Positions 52,963 through 61,529 of a stretch of 64,000 nucleotides of DNA are shown in pieces. The stretch lies in assembly GCF_001657485.1 (NCBI RefSeq), contig NZ_LXFU01000041.1:1-64000 (forward strand), read 5' to 3'. The stretch's first letter is position 1; every line of letters begins with the position of its first letter. The translations under genes and the position numbers were made by a program. The notes beneath the pieces were generated by a model that did not search any database, was not told the origin of the DNA, and worked only from the letters and a program-made list of their open reading frames with translations. Origin of the DNA: Rhizobium sp. WYCCWR10014 (GTDB lineage: Bacteria > Pseudomonadota > Alphaproteobacteria > Rhizobiales > Rhizobiaceae).

Positions 52963-54243
52963 ATGACATCCGTGAAGGTCAATGAGCTGATATCGGTGGC
53001 GGGGCAGCCCGATGCCGCAGGCTTTGCTGCCTTCGCGGCTCAAGGCTTTGCCGCCGTCATCAATGCCCGGCCTGACGGCGAGGAGCCGGAGCAGCCGGGC
53101 AATACGGTGGAAAAGGCTTCCGCCTCCGCGGTCGGGCTTTCCTACAGTTTCGTGCCGGTGAAGGGGACCGAGATCACCGAAGCCGATATCCGCGCCTTTC
53201 AGGCGGCGATGGCGCAAGCGAAGGGGCCGGTTGTCGCCCATTGCAAGAGCGGCACGCGGGCGCTGATGCTCTATGTGCTGGGCGAGGTGCTGGATGGGCG
53301 GATGAAGCCCGGGGATGTCGAAGCCTTTGGTCAAAACCTCGGTTTCGATCTTGCCGGCGCGCGCCGCTGGCTGGAGAAGCGGGCAGGGCAGGCGGCTCAT
53401 GTGCAGGCCTTCTTCGAGCCCCGCACCTGCAGTGTGCAATATGTCGTTTCCGACCCGGCAACGAGACGCTGCGCCATCATCGACCCGGTGTTCGATTTCG
53501 ACGAGATGTCGGGGGCGACGGGAACGGCCACTGTCGACGCCATCCTCGCTCATATCAAAAGTGAAGGGCTGACGGTCGAGTGGATCCTCGACACGCATCC
53601 GCATGCCGATCATTTCTCCGCCGCGCATTATCTGCATGAGAAGACCGGCGCGCCGACGGCGACCGGCGTGCATGTCACCGACGTGCAGAAGCTCTGGAAG
53701 GAGATCTATAACTGGCCGGCGCTTAAAACCGACGGCTCGCAATGGGACCGGCTGTTTGCCGATGGCGACACGTTCGAGATCGGTGCGCTTAAAGTCCGCG
53801 TGATGTTTTCGCCCGGGCACACACTCGCCTCGATCACCTATGTGATCGGTGACGCCGCCTTCGTGCACGATACGGTGTTCACGCCGGATTCCGGCACGGC
53901 GCGTACGGATTTCCCCGGCGGCAGTGCTACTGCCCTCTGGCACTCGATCCAGGCCATCCTGTCGCTGCCCGAGGAAACCCGGCTCTTTTCCGGCCACGAT
54001 TATCAGCCGGGCGGCCGGCACCCACGCTGGGAAAGCACGGTGGCGGCGCAGAAGCGCGCCAATCCGCATATTGCAGGCATCGACGAGGCCGGTTTTGTGG
54101 CGCTGCGCCAGGCACGCGACCGCACGCTGCCGAAGCCGAAGCTGATGCTGCACGCGCTGCAGGTGAATATCCGCGGCGGGCGGCTGCCCGAGCCGGAGGG
54201 GAATGGCCGGCGGTATCTGAAGATACCGCTGGATGCTTTGTAG
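52963..54243 (+). CDS. blh: Bifunctional sulfur transferase/persulfide dioxygenase (Blh-like)
   Basis: This protein of 426 residues joins a DUF442 sulfur-transferase domain (residues 1-115; catalytic Cys in VVAHCKSGTRALMLY) to an MBL-fold persulfide dioxygenase (residues 130-350; DTHPHADHFSAAHYL, FSPGHTLASITYVI, HDTVFTPDSGTARTDF, LFSGHDYQPGG). This matches Blh of Agrobacterium and Xylella, which oxidises glutathione persulfide to sulfite in sulfide detoxification. The start at 52963 (MTSVKVNEL) follows GGGG at 6-base spacing; ATG 52933 has no SD. A DsrE-family gene lies 182 bases upstream. Confidence 0.93.
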   Translation: MTSVKVNELISVAGQPDAAGFAAFAAQGFAAVINARPDGEEPEQPGNTVEKASASAVGLSYSFVPVKGTEITEADIRAFQAAMAQAKGPVVAHCKSGTRALMLYVLGEVLDGRMKPGDVEAFGQNLGFDLAGARRWLEKRAGQAAHVQAFFEPRTCSVQYVVSDPATRRCAIIDPVFDFDEMSGATGTATVDAILAHIKSEGLTVEWILDTHPHADHFSAAHYLHEKTGAPTATGVHVTDVQKLWKEIYNWPALKTDGSQWDRLFADGDTFEIGALKVRVMFSPGHTLASITYVIGDAAFVHDTVFTPDSGTARTDFPGGSATALWHSIQAILSLPEETRLFSGHDYQPGGRHPRWESTVAAQKRANPHIAGIDEAGFVALRQARDRTLPKPKLMLHALQVNIRGGRLPEPEGNGRRYLKIPLDAL

Positions 54244-54308
54244 GGGCGGGGATAGTTGGCCGGTGACGACGTCTGGACGCTGCGCCGCCCGGAAAAAAGA
54301 GCTGGGTA

Positions 54309-54911
54309 TCAGGAGCGACCTTTGCCATCGAGCAATTCTGACACCGGTAGCGGCAGGTCTGGATGTGCACGGCACAATCCGAGTAGATCTTCCCTTGCAT
54401 CCGGGTAATCCTGAAGTGCAGCACGACGGTACCATTTGAATGCTTCTGTCAGATCGATCTCGCAGCCCACGCCGTGCTCTTTCAACTGGGCTAGCCTGTA
54501 CTGTGCACCGGCATGATCCTGACCTGCGGCTTGGCTGTACCATCTGACAGCGTCTGCTGCATCGATATCGCAACCGTCGCCATCTTCTCTCATCAAGCCC
54601 AGCAAATATTGCGCGTCGGCATGGCCTTGATTGGCGGCTTTCTCGAGCCACTCGCAGCCTTCGGGCGCGCTCTGTGCAACTCCGTCCCCCATGAGATAGA
54701 GGCCCGCCAGGAGGAATTGCGCGTTGATATGACCTTGTTCGCCCGCTTTCTGAAGCCATCCCGCGCCTTCTGTTTTATCGCGGGTAACACCTTCACCTCG
54801 TGCGGTCATGTGGCCCAATTCAAATTGTGCTTGCGCATCGCCTTGCTCGGCTGCCTGGCGAATTGCGTCTATCCTGGCGGCGGCGAGATCGGCGCTATCC
54901 GGATTGCTCAT
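54309..54911 (-). CDS. Sel1-repeat protein
   Basis: This 200-residue protein is built of Sel1-like TPR units: AQAQFELGHMTARGEGV, NAQFLLAGLYLMGDGVA, ADAQYLLGLMREDGDGC and AGAQYRLAQLKEHGVGC, each of about 36 residues. The start MSNPDSADLAAARID lies at 54911; a longer frame to 55073 adds an Arg/Cys-rich leader unlike Sel1 proteins. No signal peptide is seen, so it is probably cytoplasmic and mediates protein contacts. Confidence 0.85.
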   Translation of the reverse strand: MSNPDSADLAAARIDAIRQAAEQGDAQAQFELGHMTARGEGVTRDKTEGAGWLQKAGEQGHINAQFLLAGLYLMGDGVAQSAPEGCEWLEKAANQGHADAQYLLGLMREDGDGCDIDAADAVRWYSQAAGQDHAGAQYRLAQLKEHGVGCEIDLTEAFKWYRRAALQDYPDAREDLLGLCRAHPDLPLPVSELLDGKGRS

Positions 54912-55002
54912 CGCTACATCAAACCTCGTTGAAATCGGTGGCGCCAAAGCTATGTCGGGGGCCTGCCTTCCGCAATCCGTCGTGACGCAGCTCCGGCAAC
55001 GA

Positions 55003-55551
55003 CTACGCCCGCGGATGTCCCAGCGCTTTTTCCAGCACGCCAGGCGGCAGCTTCTGCGCGAGGGCATCGCCAAGCTTTGCCTCGAGGTCGCGCAATTTAC
55101 CGTCGAGCGAGGGGAGGCCTACGGGGCCGAAGGCTTCGATGTAACGATCGGCTTCACCCTTTGCCAGGAATTCGACCAGGACGTTGTCCTCGACCCAGAG
55201 CTTGAGGATCCTGAAGAGACCGGTTTCCACCTGCTCGGCGCGCCAGCCTTCGCGGGCGGCGGCGGTCTCGATCGATGCGGCGTCTACCGCGGCGCTGACC
55301 AGCACGTGGGCAGTGACCGGCTCGAAGGTCGCCGGGCGCTGGCGGATGCCGAGCGGTGCGTCCGGATCGAAGACCGAGGTTGCGGGCAGGATTTCGAGGA
55401 AGGAGCCTTGCGTATCGCCCGATACGACGAGCCAGGCGTCATGGGGAAAGGGTGGGGTTGGCGCCCGCAGCGCGGTCGCCTCCATGAGCTCCGCCAGCAC
55501 GCGAGCGACGCGACCGGGATCGCGCACGCCGAACGACATGTGATGAATCAT
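55003..55551 (-). CDS. VOC-like protein
   Basis: This 182-residue protein starts MIHHMSFGVRDPGRVARVLA after AAGGAG at 7-base spacing. It has a glyoxalase-like first module (VARVLAELMEA) and AWLVVSGDTQGSFLEILPAT, then TAHVLVSAAVDAASIETAAA. Its start overlaps the TetR stop by 4 bases (ATGA), so the TetR gene and this one form an operon. Substrate unknown. Confidence 0.83.
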   Translation of the reverse strand: MIHHMSFGVRDPGRVARVLAELMEATALRAPTPPFPHDAWLVVSGDTQGSFLEILPATSVFDPDAPLGIRQRPATFEPVTAHVLVSAAVDAASIETAAAREGWRAEQVETGLFRILKLWVEDNVLVEFLAKGEADRYIEAFGPVGLPSLDGKLRDLEAKLGDALAQKLPPGVLEKALGHPRA

Positions 55552-56183
55552 CGCGCGTCTCCTTCCATTGTTGCCGGCTGGCGGGTCTCGGTCCCGCGGG
55601 AACGCCGGCGTGCATCGTCGATCAGGGCCTGCACGGCCCATTGTGCGGCCTTCGCGGCTTCAGCGGCCGACAGGCTCCAGTTATCTTTCATGCTCTCCCA
55701 TCCCGAAGCCGAGCAGAGCGCTGTCACCGCGGCGAGCAGATGTCGGGCATCTTCTGCGGGAATCGTCCCGGTGACATCGCGCAGCGCGATCGAAAACTTC
55801 TCGCGCCGCGCCTCGGCATGGGCGAGCCGCACCGCGCGGCCATGAGGATTGTGCAGCATCGCTCTCACCAGCGGCTCGTCGCGGTCGAAGGCAGAAAAGA
55901 GCTCGGGAATATGCGCCACCACTTGCTCAGGCGAAGCCGGCAACGCCGGCACGGCGATCCGCCTGTTGAGCCAGCGCCAGAACGCGGCGAACAGCGCCTC
56001 CTTGTTGGCGAAATAGCGATAAAGCGTGCGCTGCGGCACGCCGGACTGGCGGGCGACCAGATCGAAGGTGACCTCATCGCTACCGGCGCGCAACAGGGCG
56101 GCAAGACCTTCCATGATGCGGTCCTGCGTGATGGTCGCCAACTCTTCGCGGGCCGTGGGGCGAGGCGGGGTCACTTTATTCAT
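55548..56183 (-). CDS. TetR-family regulator
   Basis: This 211-residue regulator has the helix-turn-helix VTFDLVARQSGVPQRTLYRY followed by FANKEALFAAFW. The C-terminal ligand domain spans about 80-195 (HNPHGRAVRLAHAEARREKF). It is the first gene of a two-gene operon with the VOC-like gene. A palindrome at 56195-56207 lies 11 bases upstream of its start and probably mediates autorepression. Confidence 0.9.
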   Translation of the reverse strand: MNKVTPPRPTAREELATITQDRIMEGLAALLRAGSDEVTFDLVARQSGVPQRTLYRYFANKEALFAAFWRWLNRRIAVPALPASPEQVVAHIPELFSAFDRDEPLVRAMLHNPHGRAVRLAHAEARREKFSIALRDVTGTIPAEDARHLLAAVTALCSASGWESMKDNWSLSAAEAAKAAQWAVQALIDDARRRSRGTETRQPATMEGDAR

Positions 56184-56194
56184 GGCAGTCTTAA

Positions 56195-56207
56195 TGCCAT
56201 AATGGCA
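56195..56207. promoter_or_regulatory. Palindromic TetR operator
   Basis: TGCCAT-A-ATGGCA is a perfect 6-bp inverted repeat about one base. A further half site, ATGGCAG, lies at 56182-56188, and GCAGTATCACTGTC follows. The location just before the TetR start fits autorepression. Confidence 0.62.
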
Positions 56208-56330
56208 GTATCACTGTCAAACTTCTTTTGGCAACCGGTGGTTTGCGCGGTGAGACGGCGCGCATTTGTCGGTGAGGCGGCATGACGCGCGGGAATAGTT
56301 ATTGACGCCGGGGGGGCGGCGACGTAACTG

Positions 56331-56566
56331 GGTGCGACGGTTCCCTGAAGATGACTCCAAGGGGATTAATAGGGAACACGGTGAGGACGACCCAGTAGGG
56401 ACCGAGACCGTGGCTGCCCCCGCAACTGTAAGCGGATTGTCGATCATCTCAGGAGTGGCCAGCGACCGGCCATCTCTGAAGGGCTCATGGCCCTGCCACT
56501 GCGAGGTATCGCGGGAAGGAGGATGAAACGACGGATATCCGCAAGCCAGGAGACCTGCCGTCAATC
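56331..56566 (+). ncRNA. Cobalamin riboswitch
   Basis: The stretch holds the conserved elements of the adenosylcobalamin aptamer in order: GGTTCCCTG near 56339, ATTAATAGGGAACACGGTG, GACCGAGACCGTGGCTGCCC, CCCGCAACTGTAAGCGG near 56418, GCCACTGCG near 56497, CGGGAAGG, and the B12 box AGCCAGGAGACCTGCC at 56544-56559. It lies upstream of a BtuFCD-type importer and should lower its expression when cobalamin is plentiful. The aptamer edges are approximate. Confidence 0.97.
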
Positions 56567-56610
56567 ACGATCCAATCAACCGGGCGGGGATGCCCGGACA
56601 AGGAACAGAT

Positions 56611-56679
56611 ATGATTGACCTGCTGAACCTTCGCCGAATTCCGGCATGCATCCGTCTCGATTGGGCCTCCTGCGGCTAG
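56611..56679 (+). CDS. Possible 22-residue leader peptide
   Basis: A short frame starts at ATG 56611 (SD AAGGA at 6-base spacing) and ends with TAG 56679. It encodes MIDLLNLRRIPACIRLDW plus four residues ending in CG, with two Cys and one Trp. It lies between the cobalamin aptamer and the btuF-like gene. It could be a translated leader that couples riboswitch state to the importer, or chance; conservation is not checked. Confidence 0.4.
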   Translation: MIDLLNLRRIPACIRLDWASCG

Positions 56680-56682
56680 TGC

Positions 56683-56736
56683 ACGCCTAAGCGTGCTCTC
56701 GGTCCGCGCATATGCGCGGAACGGCCGTGATTTTTT
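56683..56736 (+). terminator. Hairpins and U-tract before the importer (attenuator candidate)
   Basis: CACGC-CTAA-GCGTG (56683-56696) and the perfect palindrome TCCGCGCATATGCGCGGA (56703-56720) precede a T-run of six (56730-56735), with 10 bases between stem and T-run. Together with the riboswitch they may form a premature terminator. The separation from the T-run weakens a simple intrinsic-terminator reading. Confidence 0.45.
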
Positions 56737-56754
56737 CCTTCATCGAGGTTTTCC

Positions 56755-57771
56755 ATGCGCCAGATTCTCGCCACCATGACATTCGCCTTCGGGCTCGCCG
56801 GCCTTGCAGCACCAAGCCTTGCCGCGACCCGATATCCCCTGACCATCACCAATTGCGGCCAACAGGTGACCTTCGAAAAGGCGCCATCCAAAGTTGTTTC
56901 GATCGGTCAGGGCATGACCGAAGTGCTCTTCTCGCTCGGCCTTGCCGACAAGATCGCCGGAACGGCCGTCTGGGTCGGTCCCGTCCTGCCGCAATATGCC
57001 GAGGCCAACAGCAAGATCAAACGTCTCGCCGACAATGATCCGAGCTTCGAATCCGTCGTCGGGCAGGAGCCCGACCTGGTGACGGCCGAGTTCGAATGGC
57101 ATGTCGGCGCACAGGGCTCGGTCGGCAAGCGGGAGCAGTTCAAGGATCTCGGGATCAATACCTATCTGGCGCCGGCCGATTGCGTCGCCAAGGTCAATAC
57201 CGACGGCGGCGACGGCGTGCGTGGGGAATTGTTCACGATGGAGCTGATCTACAGAGAAATCGCCGAGCTCTCGGAGATTTTCGACGTGAAAGAGCGCGGC
57301 GATGCGCTGATTTCGGAGCTGAAGAAGCGCGAGGCGGATGCCGTTGCTTCGATATCGGGCGCCTCGGGCAAGAACCTGCCCGTCGTCTTCTGGTTCTCCA
57401 GCAAGGAGGTCAATGGCGACGCCTTCATCGCCGGTAAAAACAGCGCGCCCGCCTATATTCTGAAGACGATCGGCGCGAAGAACGTCGTCACGACGGAAGA
57501 GGAATGGCCGCTGGTCGGTTGGGAAACCATCGCCCAGGCGAACCCGGCCGTGATCGTGCTCGCAACCATGGACCGCCGCCGTTACGCCGCTGACGATCCC
57601 AAGGTCAAGGTCGATTTCCTCGAGAACGATCCTGTGACCAAGGAGCTGGACGCGGTCAAAAACAAGCACTTCGTGATGATGGACGCGCAGTCGATGAACC
57701 CGACGATCCGCACGATCGACGGCATCGAGACATTGGCGAACGGCATCAAGTCCTTCGGGCTGGCGCAGTGA
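56755..57771 (+). CDS. BtuF-type periplasmic binding protein
   Basis: This 338-residue protein has a Sec signal (MRQILATMTFAFGLAGLAAP, cleavage near SLA-A) and a periplasmic-binding fold of the FecB/BtuF class: KVVSIGQGMTEVLFSLGLAD, ADNDPSFESVVGQEPDLVTA, then PVVFWFSSKEVNGDAFIAGK and TIDGIETLANGIKS. The riboswitch upstream identifies the likely ligand as cobalamin or a cobinamide-type corrinoid. It is the first gene of a three-gene operon with 4-base overlaps. Confidence 0.9.
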   Translation: MRQILATMTFAFGLAGLAAPSLAATRYPLTITNCGQQVTFEKAPSKVVSIGQGMTEVLFSLGLADKIAGTAVWVGPVLPQYAEANSKIKRLADNDPSFESVVGQEPDLVTAEFEWHVGAQGSVGKREQFKDLGINTYLAPADCVAKVNTDGGDGVRGELFTMELIYREIAELSEIFDVKERGDALISELKKREADAVASISGASGKNLPVVFWFSSKEVNGDAFIAGKNSAPAYILKTIGAKNVVTTEEEWPLVGWETIAQANPAVIVLATMDRRRYAADDPKVKVDFLENDPVTKELDAVKNKHFVMMDAQSMNPTIRTIDGIETLANGIKSFGLAQ

Positions 57772-58808
57772 AGGCAATGTCGGTCAGGCAACAGGGATGG
57801 TGGGCGCTTGCCGCGCTCACCATTGCGGCACTTCTCCTGCTCGGGCTGATGATCAGCCTTGCCGTTTCGATCGGCGAGATCGCCATCCCGCTTGCGACGA
57901 CAGCGGAGGCGGTTTCGAACCGCCTGTTCGGAACGGATTTCGAGCTCAGCCGCATCCACCAGGGCATCGTCTGGGATTATCGTCTGAGCCGCGCGCTCGT
58001 CGCTGCCAGCGTCGGCGCGTCGCTCTCGCTCACAGGCGCGATCCTGCAGGCGCTGCTGCGCAATCCGCTGGCCGAACCCTACGTGCTCGGCATCTCCGCC
58101 GGCGCCTCGACGGGGGCCGTCTGCGTGATGATCCTCGGTTTCGGCTACGGTGTTCTGGGCTTGTCGAGCGGCGCCTTCATCGGTGCGGTCATTGCCTTTC
58201 TGCTGGTCGGCATTCTGGCGACGGGTACGGGGGGAACCGGCGAGCGCATCATCCTGTGCGGCGTCGCCGGTTCGCAGCTCTTCAATGCGCTTACCTCCTA
58301 CATCGTGACCACATCGGCCAATGCCGAGCAGGCGCGCGGCATCCTGTTCTGGCTGCTGGGTTCGCTCAGCGGCGTGCGCTGGCCCGATGTCTATCTGTCG
58401 GTGCCGATCGCGCTTACGGGTTTCGTCATCTGTATGGCCCATGTGCGGGCGCTCGACGCCTTCGCCTTCGGCACGGATGCCGCCGCCTCGCTCGGCATCG
58501 CCGTACGCCGCGTCCAGATCGTGCTGTTCGCCATGACGGCGGCGATGACGGCAAGCGTCGTCAGCATGGTAGGTTCGATCGGCTTCGTCGGCCTCGTCAT
58601 CCCCCATGCCGCCCGCTTCCTCGTCGGGCCGGCGCATAGGCGGCTGCTGCCGGCAACGGCGCTTGGCGGCGCGATCTACATGGTCGGAGCCGACATCATT
58701 TCGCGCATCATCATCCCGCAGCAGATCCTGCCGATCGGAGTCGTCACCGCGCTCTTCGGCGCACCGGCCTTCGCCGTCATCCTCTATCGTGTGCGGGGGA
58801 AGGCATGA
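57768..58808 (+). CDS. BtuC/FecCD-type ABC permease
   Basis: This 346-residue membrane protein has about ten hydrophobic segments and the FecCD signatures VGASLSLTGAILQALLRNPL (residues 75-95) and GFVGLVIPHAARFLVGPAHR (near 275). It imports corrinoid with the adjacent ATPase. The frame begins with GTG 57768, overlapping the binding-protein stop by 4 bases; ATG 57777 is an alternative start. The next gene overlaps its stop by 4 bases. Confidence 0.93.
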   Translation: MKAMSVRQQGWWALAALTIAALLLLGLMISLAVSIGEIAIPLATTAEAVSNRLFGTDFELSRIHQGIVWDYRLSRALVAASVGASLSLTGAILQALLRNPLAEPYVLGISAGASTGAVCVMILGFGYGVLGLSSGAFIGAVIAFLLVGILATGTGGTGERIILCGVAGSQLFNALTSYIVTTSANAEQARGILFWLLGSLSGVRWPDVYLSVPIALTGFVICMAHVRALDAFAFGTDAAASLGIAVRRVQIVLFAMTAAMTASVVSMVGSIGFVGLVIPHAARFLVGPAHRRLLPATALGGAIYMVGADIISRIIIPQQILPIGVVTALFGAPAFAVILYRVRGKA

Positions 58809-59569
58809 GCATCAGCATCGACGAGGTGAGCTTTGCCGCCGGTAATATCGTCATCGTCAACGGCGTCAGCCTGACGGTGGAAAAGGGCAAGGTGCTCGGC
58901 CTGCTTGGACCGAACGGTTCCGGCAAATCCAGCCTTCTCAGATTGATCTGCCGGCTGCGCAGGGTTCGCAGCGGCATCATCCGGCTGGGTGACGACGACA
59001 TTTCCTCGCTGCCGCGCGCGGCCCTTGCGCGTCGCGTCGCCTTTGTGGAGCAGCAGTCGACGACCGATACGCAATTGACCGTGCGCGACGTGGTGCGGCT
59101 CGGCCGCACGCCGCATCATGGGCTGTTGTCGTCCTGGGGCGCGGGAGACGACGCCGCCGTCGACGAGGCCCTGTCGCGGGTGGGCATGCAAGAGAGGGCG
59201 GGCCAGCTCTGGCAGACGCTGTCGGGCGGCGAGCGCCAGCGCGTCCATATTGCCAGATCGCTGGCGCAGGCGCCGAGCGAACTGCTGCTCGACGAGCCGA
59301 CCAACCATCTCGATATCCAGCATCAGCTCGACATTCTCTCGCTGATCTCGAAGCTCGGCATCACCTGCATCGTCGCGCTGCACGATCTCAACCTGGCGGC
59401 AATGTTCTGCGACAGGTTGGCGGTGCTTCAGAAAGGCGAAGTCGTCGCCTCCGGCACGCCGGAGGAGGTGCTGACGGAGGATATGATCGGCCGGGTCTTC
59501 GGCGTTCGCGCCCATGTCCAGAAATCGGCCGTGCACGGCCGGCATCATATCCAGTACGTCATGGATTGA
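58805..59569 (+). CDS. BtuD/FecE-type ABC ATPase
   Basis: This 254-residue ATPase has Walker A GPNGSGKSSLLR, the Q-loop VEQQSTTDTQLTVRDV, signature TLSGGERQRVHIARSLAQAP, Walker B ELLLDEPTNHLDI and the switch histidine in ALHDLNLAAMFCD. The short C-terminus is typical of the FecE/BtuD branch. It completes the corrinoid importer under the riboswitch. Confidence 0.94.
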   Translation: MSISIDEVSFAAGNIVIVNGVSLTVEKGKVLGLLGPNGSGKSSLLRLICRLRRVRSGIIRLGDDDISSLPRAALARRVAFVEQQSTTDTQLTVRDVVRLGRTPHHGLLSSWGAGDDAAVDEALSRVGMQERAGQLWQTLSGGERQRVHIARSLAQAPSELLLDEPTNHLDIQHQLDILSLISKLGITCIVALHDLNLAAMFCDRLAVLQKGEVVASGTPEEVLTEDMIGRVFGVRAHVQKSAVHGRHHIQYVMD

Positions 59570-59761
59570 CGGGTGGCCGGGAATTCCGATCTCAAGGACG
59601 AGATCCTACTGGTCGAGACGGTCGGAGACCTTCAACCTCGCTTTTGGCCGTAGGATCGCCAGGGGTCACGAAGCCGGCGCTATCTTGGGCCCGTTTCTTC
59701 AAGCATGCCGTCTTGCCAAAACCATTGGGCATTTTCGGGCGACATGAATGAGTACACAGAT

Positions 59762-60253
59762 CTACAGCGGCGGAAACCGCATTGCCTCCCGCAGCAACTT
59801 AATAGCCTCTGAGACCGAAGGCCCTCTGATCGGCGGCGGCTCTGCGCGTTCACAGAACTCTCGCCAGACAAACAGTGTCAGTTCTGCGCCATCCGTTGCG
59901 GTTTCCCCCGGTCCCTCTGCGAAATTCTCGAGCAGGCGATATCGAGCGTCCTTCCAGAACAATTCCTCCACCCAGTCATATATCGGGATCACATGAAAAT
60001 GGATCGGATAACCGGGCGTGTGCCCATATCGGCCGATATAGACGCGCTGAGCATTCAACTCCTGTTTCAGGGCACTCTGCGCCTTTGCGAGCAACGGGCC
60101 GAATTCAGCCAAAGCATCTTCGGACAAATCCGATAGATCGTTGGTGTCGGTCTTGGAACTGATTATGAGGTAACCGGGAAGGGCAGAATTGATACGGTGG
60201 TTCACAAGCCATCCTGCCGTCTCGGCAACATGAAAGTGCTGGGGAATCTCCAC
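59762..60253 (-). CDS. HIT-like protein
   Basis: This 163-residue protein has the histidine-triad region PIHFHVIPIYDWVEEL, with two His of the usual three, and GYLIISSKTDTNDLSDLSED as the preceding helix-strand. GTG 60253 follows AGGAG at 7-base spacing; an ATG at 60322 has no SD and adds residues outside the fold. HIT enzymes hydrolyse nucleotide phosphoramidates or diadenosine polyphosphates. The altered triad could change activity. Confidence 0.82.
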   Translation of the reverse strand: MEIPQHFHVAETAGWLVNHRINSALPGYLIISSKTDTNDLSDLSEDALAEFGPLLAKAQSALKQELNAQRVYIGRYGHTPGYPIHFHVIPIYDWVEELFWKDARYRLLENFAEGPGETATDGAELTLFVWREFCERAEPPPIRGPSVSEAIKLLREAMRFPPL

Positions 60254-60474
60254 GGAGTTACTCCTGATGTACCCTTGAGGGGCTTCGATGAAACCCGCTA
60301 GAGGCCGGTATCTCGGTGACATGAGAAAAGGCGCTATAACACATTGGATTGCTGCGTCATTTTATTCTTAAATCGACTCCGATTTAAGGTATGGGTTGAG
60401 ATAGCAGCCGGCAACGGTTATTTGGTGCCGACCTGCAAGCGGACTCTCCGCGAACGACAAGGCGCATAGCTCCT

Positions 60475-61398
60475 ATGATCCCCGATTTCCTCGTCACCCA
60501 TTCCGGTGGCTTTCATGCCGACGAATTGCTGTCGAGCGTCATCCTGACCCGGCTTTTCCCGCAGGCGCGTATCGTTCGCAGTCGGGCGCCGGAGTGGATC
60601 ACGCCGGGCGAAGACCGGATCATCTACGATGTCGGTGGAGCCTATGACCCTGCAGCCGGGATATTCGATCACCACCAGCGCGGCGCGCCGCTGCGCGACG
60701 ACGGCCAGCCCTACAGCTCGTTCGGCCTGATCTGGAAGCATTACGGCCGCGATTATCTCACGGCCTTCGGCCTTCCCGAAGCTCATGTTGAAGCGATGCA
60801 TGGCTCTTTCGACGCCAGCTTCGTGCTGCCGGTCGATCTGACCGATAATGGCGCGCTCAGCCCCTCGGGGCCGTTGGCCGGGTTGATGCTGCCAGCGCTG
60901 CTGGAGACCCTGAAACCGGTTTTCGACGAAGCAGACCCTGAGGCCGATAACCGCGCCTTCCACGCGGCCCTTGCCATTGCCCGCAGTTTCGTCGAGGCCA
61001 GGATCGCCCAGAGTGCCGCGAAATTGCGCGCCGAGGCGATCGTGCATCGGGCAATCGAGGCTGCGGGGCAGGGGCGTGTTCTGGAATTGCCGAGGGGCAT
61101 GCCCTTCCGTCCCGCCATCGTCAAGGCCGGCGCCGATCACCTGCTGTTCGTCGTTCACCCGCGCGAAAAGGATTGGTGCGTGACCGGCATCCGCCGCGCC
61201 GAGGACGGGTTCGAGCTCAGGGCCGACCTGCCGGCGGCTTGGGCCGGGCTCACCAATGGCGCACTGGAGGCGGTTTGCGGCATTGAGGGCGCAAGCTTCT
61301 GCCACAACGGCCGCTTCATCGCCGCCGCCAAGACTCGCGAGGCCACTCTCGCCATGGCCGAGTTGGCGGTAAAAGAGGCGCTTTCAATCGGGGCGTAG
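60475..61398 (+). CDS. MYG1-family protein
   Basis: This 307-residue protein starts MIPDFLVTHSGGFHADELLS, typical of the MYG1/UPF0160 family, and has the DHH-like FDHHQRGAPLRDDGQPYSSF near residue 63. Human MYG1 is a 3'-5' RNA exonuclease; bacterial members are uncharacterised, and an RNase or phosphoesterase role is inferred from the DHH-like metal site. It is monocistronic, with a weak SD. Confidence 0.93.
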   Translation: MIPDFLVTHSGGFHADELLSSVILTRLFPQARIVRSRAPEWITPGEDRIIYDVGGAYDPAAGIFDHHQRGAPLRDDGQPYSSFGLIWKHYGRDYLTAFGLPEAHVEAMHGSFDASFVLPVDLTDNGALSPSGPLAGLMLPALLETLKPVFDEADPEADNRAFHAALAIARSFVEARIAQSAAKLRAEAIVHRAIEAAGQGRVLELPRGMPFRPAIVKAGADHLLFVVHPREKDWCVTGIRRAEDGFELRADLPAAWAGLTNGALEAVCGIEGASFCHNGRFIAAAKTREATLAMAELAVKEALSIGA

Positions 61399-61529
61399 TT
61401 AAATGGCGGCAGCTGAGGTGGCGCGAGGCCAGCATCATATGCGGTCCTGGCGGCAGGTCGCTGATCCTGTTGCCGCCCTGCGGACGTTCGGCCTGCCTTT
61501 CCGTGATGAAGGCGGTTTGCCGGTCCTCG

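Noticed and set aside
52879..54759. 626-residue reverse frame opposite blh
   Set aside because: Arg-rich shadow typical of high-GC DNA; the forward frame has complete active-site motifs.
56302..56526. 74-residue frame inside the cobalamin riboswitch
   Set aside because: It overlaps the conserved aptamer, which fully explains the conservation there.
57582..58637. 351-residue reverse frame opposite the btuC-like gene
   Set aside because: His/Asp/Arg-rich shadow of hydrophobic codons; no SD.
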